NCBI GenBank assembly: GCA_030247855.1
Contig: JAPDRN010000132.1
Span: forward strand, 1-64,000
DNA length: 64,000 nucleotides
Direction: 5' to 3'
Source: Knufia peltigerae
Lineage: Eukaryota; Ascomycota; Eurotiomycetes; Chaetothyriales; Trichomeriaceae
Position numbers and translations under genes: made by a program. Below the pieces are notes generated by a model. It made no database searches and was not told the origin of the DNA. It saw only the letters and a program-made list of their open reading frames with translations. Positions 34,322 through 44,088 of the stretch are shown in pieces. The stretch's first letter is position 1. Each line of letters opens with the position of its first letter.

Positions 34322-36040
34322 GGTCGAAGAACGTAGTGCAGTTGGGTGACGATATTCTGAATCAACAAAAACGAAGGGAACAAGTTCATAGAGCAAAGTG
34401 TTCAAATGAGTGACTGAAGCGCAATAGCACTTTCTTTCCTAAACGAAGGGACGAGTCTCAAAACAAGCTGAGAAAAACAAAAGGGTATGAATCTTTGTAC
34501 CGAGCCATGGTATTTACCTTGGTCGTAAGTCAACCGTGCGAGGTCGAGGTCCACATAACGACCTCGTTGGAATGCACAACACAACCATCTCGTTCAGGCA
34601 AGGAATTACCTGTAGGAATGTGCGCACGATCCAACGCATACTTGGTCGTCGCATTCGAGACTCGATGAGCAAAAGGGCACGGTGCGTGGCTCGTAGCTGG
34701 CCAGTCATCTGGTGTTTTTTTTTCAGGCCGTAGATAAACTAGGAGGTAGAAAAGAGAGGCTGGACCATTTGCAACGAATGATCATAAACGTCCAGGCATA
34801 CAACACATGTAACATCATTGGAAGACATGAGATATGAACATTGTGGGTGTGTAAAAAATGACTGTTTCCCATAAATCGACATTCCAGACTCATCGCCCTC
34901 ATTGAAGAGGACCCAACGAGAAAGAAACTTCCTACAAGGAAAATTCGATCTCCAGAGCCATCGAGTTCGTTGAACTCATGGCAACACGTCGCTGTAGACA
35001 AAGAACGAAACGACGGTCGTGGCTGGCTCTGTTGCTTTTTTTGATCTGAAGAGAGAAAAAGAGAAGAAGCAAAGCTTCACACACGCAAAAATGAAATTTG
35101 ACCACCGACGCATTGCCAAGGGTTGGGGCTCAACCGACTTTGGTGTTGATGTATTGCCGCCCTATTCTTACCTTTCGGTTCGCAACTTTCCGTCGTAAAA
35201 GCAGCGTTAACAAAGACGCGGCTTTCCGATTTGGTTAGCAGCAATGCAAGCTGACCTTCCTTCGATGACATACATACCTTCGCGCTGTCGAAGTGCCCTT
35301 GGAGTGTATCACTCTACCTCGTAGTTGGTATGCGGAACCCATTGGAAAATACCAGTGAAACGCTGATTGGCACAGCATGCGTCGCTTTTTCGTGAATTTT
35401 CGGGAGTGATATACTACACACGGAGTACGCAAAAGTTCTAAGCGCTGTCGGCAACCCAGAGATCAACAAAACCTGCCCATGTTTCGCGGCTCGGATCAAA
35501 GGCTAGTGTGTCAAGCATTCAATATCATTCAAGGCAATTTTGCAAGCGAGAGATTCGGCACGTGGCCTACATTGGCTAACAAGTCGCGTGTGAAGGTCGA
35601 ATATCATTGAAACTAGTGGCACGGCTAGTCCAATAAACCCTGGCTGCTCTCTTCTACGATGAATATCCTCTAGGTGAGAGATAGCACACAGGCTTACAAT
35701 ATCTACAGGACGGACAGCACTTGGGATCGAGAAGGTTAGGTCAAGCGGTTTTGCATTATTAAAATACAGGCCCCAAAATTAATTCGCCTGAACATGGGCT
35801 GTTCCAGTCCCTTGTTATGGGGATTGACAACTTGTCGAAGAAAAATGGTCCTCCTTCCCTTGTCTATTATGCCCAAAGATATCGAGCCAGTCCTTCCTGC
35901 CTGGCGTAATTGTCGAAATAACCCTTGCAGCCCGCTCACATTCTCATGCGAACCGACTGAATGATGATAGATGCCGCGAAGTTGGTTGATGTTGGGAAAG
36001 ATCTGACTTGATGTCGTCTGGTTGTTTGGCGAGTGTGGAC
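34322..36040. other. Intergenic region, 1.7 kb
   Basis: No gene supported. It is the upstream region of the GPI-protein gene and the 3' side of the small secreted-peptide gene. Short frames on both strands look random. One near-copy of the TACGGAGTA motif (CACGGAGTA) lies near 35419. Confidence 0.5.
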
Positions 36041-36208
36041 TTAAGCACGGATGCTTCTCCAGTCGGTCCATGGCTCAATGCATGGTGGTCCAGCAGGGAC
36101 ATCAGGTGGTGGGATGACGCAGATGGGCGCCGGGTGACCTGCGGGCAAGGCAGAGACGACGGAGGCGCCAATGGCGGCCAGTGCCAGGAGGACGGTTTGG
36201 AGCTGCAT
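36041..36208 (-). CDS. Small secreted peptide, 55 residues
   Basis: The ATG at 36208 opens a 55-residue frame starting MQLQTVLLALAAIGASVVSA, a textbook signal peptide with a likely cut after VVSALPA. The mature part of about 35 residues is Pro-rich with two cysteines and ends WTDWRSIRA. The frame extends upstream to 36295, but without a hydrophobic leader there. No family is recognised. It could be a pheromone-like or effector-like peptide, or a short gene with an undetected second exon. Support is the signal peptide alone. Confidence 0.5.
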   Translation of the reverse strand: MQLQTVLLALAAIGASVVSALPAGHPAPICVIPPPDVPAGPPCIEPWTDWRSIRA

Positions 36209-36544
36209 GTTTGGAACGAAAGAGGTTTTGTTTGAAGAAGCAGAGAAAGATAAAACGAATGACTGTGGGTTGGAATACTTCGACCTTTTTATCACTGAAG
36301 GTGAGGTCCGGACCTGATATATATACTCTCTACGGAGGCCCTCTTCGACCGGTCGCGACCTCTTGTTACGCGCTTCGAGGCATCAATACGAGAGAGACTA
36401 TTGACCCGGTGGGCCCTTGGACAGAAAGTCAATGAACTAACAAACATTTGGGGCTCTTCGCTCCAGGTCTTGACTCGTCAAGCGAGATAACCCAGACCAT
36501 TTGGACGGTCAACTAGGCCTCGATTGGTGACCGGGCAGGCTCGT

Positions 36545-36913
36545 CTAACTCAGTTGGACGATTGCTTGTGCATAAGCTTCATCCGGACCGGCAGGGACAC
36601 TGGGGACAGTACAGTATAGTGCCATCGGATGGAGTACAACATTGTCTCGTGCCGAGACGGAAGCGCTTGTCATGCGAATATAGACAGGGGTCTGATGGAC
36701 GTGGTGGTCAAGGAAGAACACTCCCATGAGACTTTCCGTGACTTTGTGGTTGTAGTAGTGTCCAATAGTTACTAACATACTCTGCCTTTCCCCCGGCGGG
36801 AATTGTCAACTCAACCATGCAGGGAAAAAAGCCACATTCGAAGAGTTGCGCAATTCTACAGAATATTGGTCTTGTACAGGACATAGGTAGCTGAAGATGG
36901 AGACTTTTACGAG
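36545..36913 (-). pseudogene. Possible decayed or frameshifted coding remnant
   Basis: On the minus strand, 36778-36545 encodes 77 residues with coding-like codon use (HKVTESLMGVFFLDHHVHQ, then LHPMALYCTVPSVPAGPDEA) ending at a TAG. Immediately upstream, two other frames also look protein-like: one reads YSVELRNSSNVAFFPAW and the other VELTIPAGGKAEYV. The three pieces follow each other in order, so one-base indels near 36817 and 36764 would connect them. Splicing is an unlikely answer because the gaps are shorter than a normal intron. I recognise no family. It may be a pseudogene, a gene with sequencing errors, or chance. Confidence 0.35.
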
Positions 36914-38290
36914 ATATCTCCTGGCCCACATGGGGAGAGAGGATTCACGCGTAGAGATGAGGGAGGGGGGGGGGGAGAAAAGGATCGTAGACTAGGACTA
37001 TTCCATTATTCGCGTTACAATTTTACCTGGACCGTACTCCCTACTCGTACTACGGAATGATGCCGGTTCGACATTACGACCGAGTAGACCAGCGAGGGAC
37101 TTGCCGAGTTAGCAGCAGTACAGCAGTAATACTTGGTTGTGGTCTGAGACTGCATTTGCCAAAAGGAGACCTCGGTTGGGACGGATGCTAATGGGCACGG
37201 CAAACAACCCACTCACACGGGATGAAGAGAAGTGAGAGAGGAGAGAGGGAGAAGGAGGTCTCAGACGTTCGCTAAAGCAATTTACTTTTTTTCCCTTCTT
37301 CTATTCCCCCGTACGGAGAGCAAACACAATGACGAGCCCGGTTGGACACAACGCTTGTCTCATTATTACTGTCAAAGTCTCGTATTCCGTAATTGCCGAG
37401 TAAAGTGTGAGAGAGTGTGAGGCCGAGATAAGGTTTTTTTTATGTAGTTGCAGCGGCCGCTGTCAATTTTAATCACTGATCGTCCGTCATAAGAGCATCA
37501 TCGTCTACTCGTCTACTTCGTTACCGTCTAAACGAGGACGATCATGCACACAAGCACATACACACACACGTGGTTAAGAAAGCCCCAAAGATTTGTATCT
37601 AATGATCTGCAAATAATTATTGTAACAAGGCCAGGTCGGTCATATGGACTATAGATGCCTGCAACAAGACATGAGACATTATTATTGTTATTCAACAAGT
37701 TGTGTGTGGACTCTTCAATTCGAACCGGGGTCCTTTACCTTGAAAAACAAAAGGGGCAGCGTCAAGGGGGGCGGGCTTGCTTTTTGGAACATTCAATTTC
37801 ATTACGACTCAGACAGGGATCCCGCGCTAAAAAAAAGGGATCCACTAGAGATCGGAATTGAGGCTTTGCTTTTTTTGAGAGACAGAGAGGCTTGGAAGTG
37901 GAATTTACGGGGTACAGAGCCCAGTTTTTGTTTTGGGTCCACGCCCTACACTGTGTGTTCCATAACAATGGTCATGCTCAACTGCGCCCTCCATCACTAT
38001 TATTACTACTATAACGGAGTGATCATTGCCTCGAAAACTACCTAGATGATATCGCATTTACTCCCCCATTGATGTCCTTTTCGGCACTGTAAGGTAAAGG
38101 TCGTAAGCAGTTCGAGCACCCTGACCTCGGCTGGGGATCCCGCAGAAAAAGTAACCTGACTCGCGCACGGTCGTTCGGTGGCTTAAAGCCTGTGGTCAGT
38201 GGCTTTTTTCTGGGATTGCAACTCCGGAGGGTTACTGGGCCACAACTCAAGTAACTCATCTGTTCAAGTGAGGTAATTGTGAGTGGACAC

Positions 38291-38308
38291 GTGTGTGTGT
38301 GTGTGTGT
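38291..38308. repeat. (GT)9 microsatellite
   Basis: Nine perfect GT dinucleotides sit in the gene-poor region. Confidence 0.95.
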
Positions 38309-39045
38309 ACCCGTCCCTACAAACCTATCGTAACTCGTTACCTGTGCGCACGAGCACCCTTGGTAGGTAAGGTAGGTACCGGTACCTTGGGTCGGAAAAA
38401 CCGGCGTCCGTGCGTCGAATAGTTTTTGCTCCAAGCACCTTCTCGGTGAGGTATAGAGGCTATGGGGTCAGATCCGCCTGTGTGTACTTGCACAATACCC
38501 TCACGAGTAACTCCAGAGAGATCGCCGACCACAGACTCAAGTTCTCGGACCACTCTCAGATCCCATCACTAACCTCGACCAGGATGCCACATGGAGAAGG
38601 GGGGAAAAAGAGAAAAGCCAGAACCTCGTGCGTGCCAAGGGTCATCACCACCGACGGACGGGACAGCCTTGAGGGTTCCTCCATCCTCCGGGGCGATCGA
38701 CATGAAGCTCGAGCACACGGACGACAAATCTTTGGACGAAACCAGTGAGAATCTTCATGGTCCAGGCACGCACACCGGGGTCTTGCGCAATAACACGTTT
38801 GACGGGCTTACACGGATGCTTTGACCCGGGCTCGCGAAAAAAAAAGTCTATCGACGGTTTGGTCTGAAGTATCCTGCAAGGTACCCGTACCTATTAACTT
38901 AAGAGAGAGGAAAAGGTAGGACTGGTTGCCGAAAAGGAATCGTAACGAAAATACTCCGTAGGTCTCGAGTCTTTTGAGAGTAACTTCGGCCTGGACGAGT
39001 CGAGATCCGGTACCCTTACCCGGTACAGACGACATGGACAGACAG

Positions 39046-40830
39046 CTACAAACTTGCTCGCAGAGGGACTTCAAACACCACTGCGCCGTTCTTGCCGTTC
39101 GGCAGCTTCCTCCACCTTCCTAATCTCATCTGCTTTCCAGTACCGGCCACGATACAGATGCCCTGGCAGTCACCCTCTTTCTTGCCTCCAAACTCATTGA
39201 CAATCTCTTTTCTTCTCTCGAACACTGCCAAGGAGTTCACAAAGCCTCGTGCCACGCCATGATTGATGTCCTGGCCTGCCACGGCCGCAACATTAGTTGC
39301 GGCACTTGATGGAGTCGAGTGTGTATCCTCGTGCGCATTTCCGACAGGCTCGCCCACTTTCCCGACGGGACCCATGGCCAAGATCGTTCGCTTGTCGTCG
39401 CTCAACTTCCATGCTCTGACCCAACCATCCCAGCTTCCGGTCAAGATCACATCCGTACCAGGTATTGCAGCCAGAGCGGTGATGCCCCGAGGTTGCGGTT
39501 TCCTTCGATCTTCTTTCTTCAGCCTTTCGATGACCGCAGGGTCTGACTCGGACGTGACCTCCTCCAGCGGCGCTGGTTCCTCTACGCCGTGCGCAGTGCG
39601 AATCGTAAAGACGGCTTTCTTTTTGTGAAGGTTCCAGAGACTAATTGCACCGGAATCGGACCCGGTCACAAAGTTCGAAGGTGGTAATGCAGCAACACAA
39701 TCCAGACTCCCCGTGTGATATTCGTCGTTCCTCGAGCTGTCGCCCAGAAATTTGGTCAGCGACTCATCCACCACCTTCCACCACATGGCTTTCCGATCCC
39801 GCGCACCCACAGTTACACACTGGTCAACTGACACCGGCGAAACATCCACCACGTGATCCTGGTGGCCGAAGAGTGTCTCGACGTATGCGAGACTGTCCTC
39901 TCCTGCCAAGTTGTACGTTTTGAGTGATCTGTCCATGCTTGCGCTGAACAATTGTGCCCCGAATCCATTTTGAGCGTTTGAGCTGGGAGCAAATGCCAAA
40001 CCGGTGACACCGTCACGGTGCGTCGTGAAGGTCTTCAACGGTCGTAGGTCTTCCGCAGACCATATTATTAGCTTCTTGTCCAATCCTCCTGTGGCAATGT
40101 ATTTGCCGTCTGGCGATGCCGCCACGCAGAGTATCGCACCATTGTGGCCATGCTGTTGAGGGGCTGATGCCCTGATCTGTACTCCTCGAACATATTTCAG
40201 TTGCTTGGGTTTTCGTCTTCGACTTGCTGCCGCAGTGGTCCTGTCGCTGCTAAAAGTAGCGGGCGTCTGTAGTTGCCACTTGATCAACGTCTTATCTCTG
40301 CTCACAGTGTACACATAAGGCTGACACACTGCCACTCCCGTGGTGACGTCCGTATCTGCTCGAAAGTTGGAATGTGAGGCGTTGGCGAAATCCAAGCTAT
40401 TGGCGATCAGCCTGAATTGTCTGCCCTTGGCTTCATCAGCATCCTCTTTCAGTCTCTGTGCGATTAAATCTTTGTCCAGGTCCTCGGCGTCGAACCCAAC
40501 TTCGTCCACTTCTTGTCTGATATTATCTAGGTATCTTTGTGCAAGTCGCACTCTTCGTTCGGCGGCAGTCTCACCCTCTTCGGAGGTGGCTTCTGATTCG
40601 GCGTCGCTCTCGGGCTCCACGTTGTCTTCGGACTCGCTGCCAGATATCGATTCGTCTCGTCTTTCTCTGTCTCGTGGTGGTTGGGCGGGTTTCCGCCTAG
40701 GTCTCTCGTCTTGCTCGTCTCGTGCTCCATTCTTGTTGTCTGCTTCCCGCCGTTTTCTGGGCTTGCCTGGATTGTCTGCACCTCTCTTCCGCTTCCGCAA
40801 AGAAGCTGGAGCCGTAAAGAACGACGACAT
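39046..40830 (-). CDS. rrp9: Rrp9 / U3-55K, U3 snoRNP WD40 protein
   Basis: A single exon encodes 594 residues from the ATG at 40830 (MSSFFTAPASLRKRKRGAD). The N-terminal 110 residues are Lys/Arg- and Glu-rich, fit for nucleolar targeting and RNA contact. The segment AERRVRLAQRYLDNIRQEV is the conserved Rrp9 motif before the propeller. WD40 repeats follow (about 180-590), for example YTVSRDKTLIKWQL, IATGGLDKKLIIWS, FSASMDRSLKTY and LTGSWDGWVRAWKL. Rrp9 binds U3 snoRNA in the small-subunit processome for 18S rRNA maturation in the nucleolus. It is divergent from pre1 with 353 bases between them. The frame continues 133 codons upstream without family similarity. Confidence 0.93.
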   Translation of the reverse strand: MSSFFTAPASLRKRKRGADNPGKPRKRREADNKNGARDEQDERPRRKPAQPPRDRERRDESISGSESEDNVEPESDAESEATSEEGETAAERRVRLAQRYLDNIRQEVDEVGFDAEDLDKDLIAQRLKEDADEAKGRQFRLIANSLDFANASHSNFRADTDVTTGVAVCQPYVYTVSRDKTLIKWQLQTPATFSSDRTTAAASRRRKPKQLKYVRGVQIRASAPQQHGHNGAILCVAASPDGKYIATGGLDKKLIIWSAEDLRPLKTFTTHRDGVTGLAFAPSSNAQNGFGAQLFSASMDRSLKTYNLAGEDSLAYVETLFGHQDHVVDVSPVSVDQCVTVGARDRKAMWWKVVDESLTKFLGDSSRNDEYHTGSLDCVAALPPSNFVTGSDSGAISLWNLHKKKAVFTIRTAHGVEEPAPLEEVTSESDPAVIERLKKEDRRKPQPRGITALAAIPGTDVILTGSWDGWVRAWKLSDDKRTILAMGPVGKVGEPVGNAHEDTHSTPSSAATNVAAVAGQDINHGVARGFVNSLAVFERRKEIVNEFGGKKEGDCQGICIVAGTGKQMRLGRWRKLPNGKNGAVVFEVPLRASL

Positions 40831-41183
40831 TTTTGTTTGTTCAGTTGAGGTTGAAGTTTGCCAAAAACACACAAGGCAAACTCTGCCCTTGGGTGTGTGT
40901 GTTTTAAGTGCAACTTGCAGAGGCGGCGTCTCCAAATAATTTTTTTTGAGTTGCGGGCGACAGCCTCGTCGAGGCGCAGGACAGCCTTGCATAGTCGCTC
41001 GACCTTCCCAAAGCAACTCACAATTGCACGACCAGCCAGTCCCCCAAGGCACAGCTCGCCGCGTGTCGAAGTCCTGCGGGATCGATAACTTGTTATACCA
41101 CAACAGCTTTCGATCCAGAGACTTTCCAAACTTTGCAAGCCTACATCTCTCGTTCCGCTGATTACGCTCGACACCTCTGCAAA
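40831..41183. promoter_or_regulatory. Divergent promoter rrp9 / pre1
   Basis: 353 bases separate the start codons of a ribosome-biogenesis gene and a proteasome gene. It contains an imperfect inverted repeat at about 40861-40906 (ACACACAAGGCA facing TGCCCTTGGGTGTGTGTG). I looked for the yeast proteasome element GGTGGCAAA and found no exact copy. Confidence 0.55.
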
Positions 41184-41934
41184 ATGTAAGTTGTCCCTTG
41201 CCCTGTGGCTCTGGTTTGAAGAGCCTCAATCGATTGACGCAAGTGCTGCAACAGGGAAGTCCTCCTTGGCCTCACCGGCCGCGATTTCACCATCATCGCC
41301 GCCAGCAAAGCCGCCATGCGCGGTGCCACCATCCTCAAGTCGTCCGACGACAAGACCCGGCAACTGAACAAGCACACCCTCCTCGCCTTCTCTGGCGAGC
41401 CAGGCGACACCATCCAGTTCGCGGAGTACATCCAGGCAAACGTCGCCCTGTACACGATGCGCAACGAGTCCGACCTCTCCCCGAGCGCCGTGGCCAGCTT
41501 CGTCCGTGGGGAACTCGCACGTAGCTTGAGAAGCAGGAAACCGTACAACGTGAACCTGCTGCTCGGTGGGATGGATCCCATCACCAAGCAACCCAGTCTG
41601 TACTGGTTGGATTACCTTGCCAGTAGCGCAAAGGTACCCTACGCCGCGCATGGCTATGCTCAGTACGTGCCCTTTCCCCCCCTTTCAAGACCCTTTCTGG
41701 GCTTCTCTCTTGCTGACCAGCAAAATTAAAAGATACTACTGTCTCTCCATCCTCGACAAGCATCATCATCCAGATATCTCCTTCGAGCAAGGCATGAAGA
41801 TCTTACGTATGTGCACGGATGAGTTGCAGCGACGGTTACCTATTGATTTCAAGGGTATGACGGTCAAGGTGGTCAAGAAGGATGGCATCGTGGATATGGA
41901 GTATGACACGAGTAAACAAGTCCTGGCCGCCTAG
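41184..41934 (+). CDS. pre1: 20S proteasome beta-4 subunit (Pre1)
   Basis: Three exons, 41184-41185, 41255-41662 and 41733-41934, give 203 residues. The start codon itself is split: exon 1 ends with AT before gtaagt, and exon 2 supplies the G before GAAGTCCTC, giving MEVLLGLTGRDF. The product matches the yeast beta-4 family closely in layout: AASKAAMRG, LKSSDDKTRQL, FSGEPGDTIQFAEYIQANV, LNRRP-type SLRSRKPYNVN and LPIDFKGMTVKVVKKDGI near the C-terminus. Beta-4 is a non-catalytic inner-ring subunit made without a propeptide, so the N-terminus seen is as expected. The second intron rebuilds HGYAQYYCLSILD. No ATG other than the split one gives this N-terminus. Confidence 0.94.
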
Positions 41935-42271
41935 TCCTCTCACCCAGATACCTGAAATGGGACTGGAAAACGGATCAGGGATGGGGAATTGTAGAATTAA
42001 ATATGCATAGCGCGGCGCAAAATGGGACAATACAATTTTCAAAATCAGGCAAAATCAATTGGGGGTATCAATTGCTTGGTGATGCGAGGTCACTGAATCC
42101 TACATCTCTATCGTAGCTCTGATGTCAAAGCCAAAGGGCTCCTGGCCCAATATCGTCAAGTCATGTATAGCATGTGGTTTGAATTATAACCCATGCCGAA
42201 TTCTCTCCGAAATCCCATCGAAACATGCTTTCCCACGGAGACGTGCAACATGAACGCCGCAACAAGATCGA
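41935..42271. other. Convergent intergenic region pre1 / RING gene
   Basis: A 337-base spacer between two 3' ends; no gene or repeat is seen. Confidence 0.55.
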
Positions 42272-43771
42272 CTAGCAATGTCGACTGCCACCCCCAACAG
42301 GAATTCGCCGACCGTACGCTGGTGCGCTGTATTGGCCAGATCGAGGAGGCCGCGGGTGATTGATACGAGAATTGTAGGATGATCCATGATGTGTCGGGTA
42401 AGGCATATATGGCCGGAATTCACCACGTCTGCCCCGTTGAGTATCAAGATGTTGCATTCGGCGCGCAGCAGATTGCGGAGGCCGAATATCGTCCGAGTCC
42501 GAGTCTGATTCTGCCCTTGGACTTTCATCCTCGTCCTCGTCCTCGTCTTCGTCCCGATCTTCGTCCTCATCCTCAAAATCGTGACCATTGTCTGATCCAT
42601 CTTCGGAGTTATCGAGAGGTATTGGCTCGCGCGCTGTAGCATCGCTGTTATCCTCGTCCTCCTCATCGTCACTGATAATCCTCCTTCTATTTCGTCTCGA
42701 CGGTACTCCAAATTGTCGATGCGGGTGCAATCGAGAAATAGGCCCTTGGTCATCTTCCGATTCCTCTGACGGATCGTCATATACCGTATGTTGATCAGTC
42801 ATTTCGGTCCCTGTGACGGATCTGTCTTCGTCATCGTAGTGATGGGTTCCTTGAACCGCGTATGGAGGGGTTTGAGGATCAGACCATGGATCAGTCTCAT
42901 CGGCCGACGAGTGGAGTGTGTTGTGGCGACTCACGCGGTGCCCAGTGATGGTGGAGACACTCCTTGTTTCGTCGGAATCGTCATGCAGCTGGATTGGGGC
43001 ATCATCTCGCTCAATAAAGCCATCCATACCATCCTCATCATCGTATTCATCATAGTCAGTATGGCTGGCATCTGTGCGGTCCGTTTCGTACCCTGTGCCT
43101 ATTTGTATCGGACCATCAAAGTCCATATCGATCTCGGAGTCTTCGTCGTAGTACTCGTCCGTATCTAAACGAGGACTGGGGATTGATTCATCGTCAAGGT
43201 CGCTTTCACCAGAGTCGTACTCGTTGAAACCACATTGCACACATTGTCCATCCTCCAACTCCCAATGACATTCCGGACATCGCATAACATTGTCCTCGTG
43301 ATCCAGTATGCCCCTTGCCCAAAAGCTGGGTATATGAAAAGTATGCTGATGCTTGAAAACACCTTTGAAAAGGCCTTGTCCTGCGCGATCTGCGGCAAGT
43401 TGTCCAGCCTCATCATCTTTGGCTTTTTGGTGCTCTGCCACAGTCTCGTCTTCGGGGAGCAATTCGGCTCGACCAATGAACATGTGAACGAGGTCTCGCA
43501 ACAGGAAATTGGGAGACGGTTGTAACGTGACTTCAGCTCGGCAGTCCGGACAATTCTTCTTCTTGTGCCGATTGTGGGCGCACCCGAACCAGTTAGCCAG
43601 ACATGAATAGCAGTAGGTGTGTCCGCAGGCGAGAATGAACGGTTCATAGAACGGCTTGATGCAGATTTTGCATAGAGACAGGTTGCGCATGTCCTCGATG
43701 TGCTTTTGAAACGAAGAAAGCAGGAGCAGTTCGCTGGCCGCTGGGTTTGGGCTGGCGTCGGTGGCCGACAT
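42272..43771 (-). CDS. RING-finger protein (putative E3 ubiquitin ligase)
   Basis: A single exon encodes 499 residues from the ATG at 43771; an in-frame TTG at 43802 is not a likely start. A C3HC4 RING (about 33-80) reads CKIC...CGHTYCYSCLANWFGC...CPDC. A second small zinc site lies further on (CPEC...CVQC, about 165-190). The remaining 300 residues are very acidic, with Asp/Glu tracts such as DEDEDEDEDE (about 410-430), and end in an Arg/Tyr/Pro-rich tail. The RING predicts E3 ligase activity, but the substrate is unknown and I do not assign it to a named orthologue. It shares a 317-base divergent promoter with spp2. Confidence 0.83.
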   Translation of the reverse strand: MSATDASPNPAASELLLLSSFQKHIEDMRNLSLCKICIKPFYEPFILACGHTYCYSCLANWFGCAHNRHKKKNCPDCRAEVTLQPSPNFLLRDLVHMFIGRAELLPEDETVAEHQKAKDDEAGQLAADRAGQGLFKGVFKHQHTFHIPSFWARGILDHEDNVMRCPECHWELEDGQCVQCGFNEYDSGESDLDDESIPSPRLDTDEYYDEDSEIDMDFDGPIQIGTGYETDRTDASHTDYDEYDDEDGMDGFIERDDAPIQLHDDSDETRSVSTITGHRVSRHNTLHSSADETDPWSDPQTPPYAVQGTHHYDDEDRSVTGTEMTDQHTVYDDPSEESEDDQGPISRLHPHRQFGVPSRRNRRRIISDDEEDEDNSDATAREPIPLDNSEDGSDNGHDFEDEDEDRDEDEDEDEDESPRAESDSDSDDIRPPQSAARRMQHLDTQRGRRGEFRPYMPYPTHHGSSYNSRINHPRPPRSGQYSAPAYGRRIPVGGGSRHC

Positions 43772-44088
43772 CGTGAAGTCGGAAGTTGGATCTAGCGCAT
43801 GCAAGGCTTTGGATGTTGTTTGTGAGATCTTGGAGGCCGTGACACCAGGGACGTCAGCCGCTGTTCGGACTACGGGAACAGTGATGATGGTGGGAGAAAG
43901 AATGGCGAAGGGAGAAGGCGATGTGCTTTTTTGGCGGCGCGTGTATGCCTTGAAGTGGCCGGAAAGTTACCGATTTAATACTCGACCGTATTTCGATACT
44001 GCGGAGTATTGACTTCTGGATTTTTTACCATGATCGTCTGCCTGAACAATATACTTAATGTTTTTCGTTTGCACGCGGTTTGACAGCC
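43772..44088. promoter_or_regulatory. Divergent promoter RING gene / spp2
   Basis: 317 bases between the two start codons. No recognisable element stands out. Confidence 0.5.

Larger units (their letters stand above)
36209..39045. other. Gene-poor region, 2.8 kb
   Basis: Apart from the possible coding remnant at 36545-36913, I see no gene. The region holds a G-run (about 36961-36974), a (GT)9 microsatellite at 38291-38308, AGGTA-rich sequence at 38362-38385 and one TACTCCGTA at 38952-38960. Small frames carry no domain. Confidence 0.5.

Noticed and set aside
40831..41183. Yeast proteasome control element (GGTGGCAAA) in the pre1 promoter
   Set aside because: Only partial matches such as TTTGCCA are present; no exact copy on either strand.
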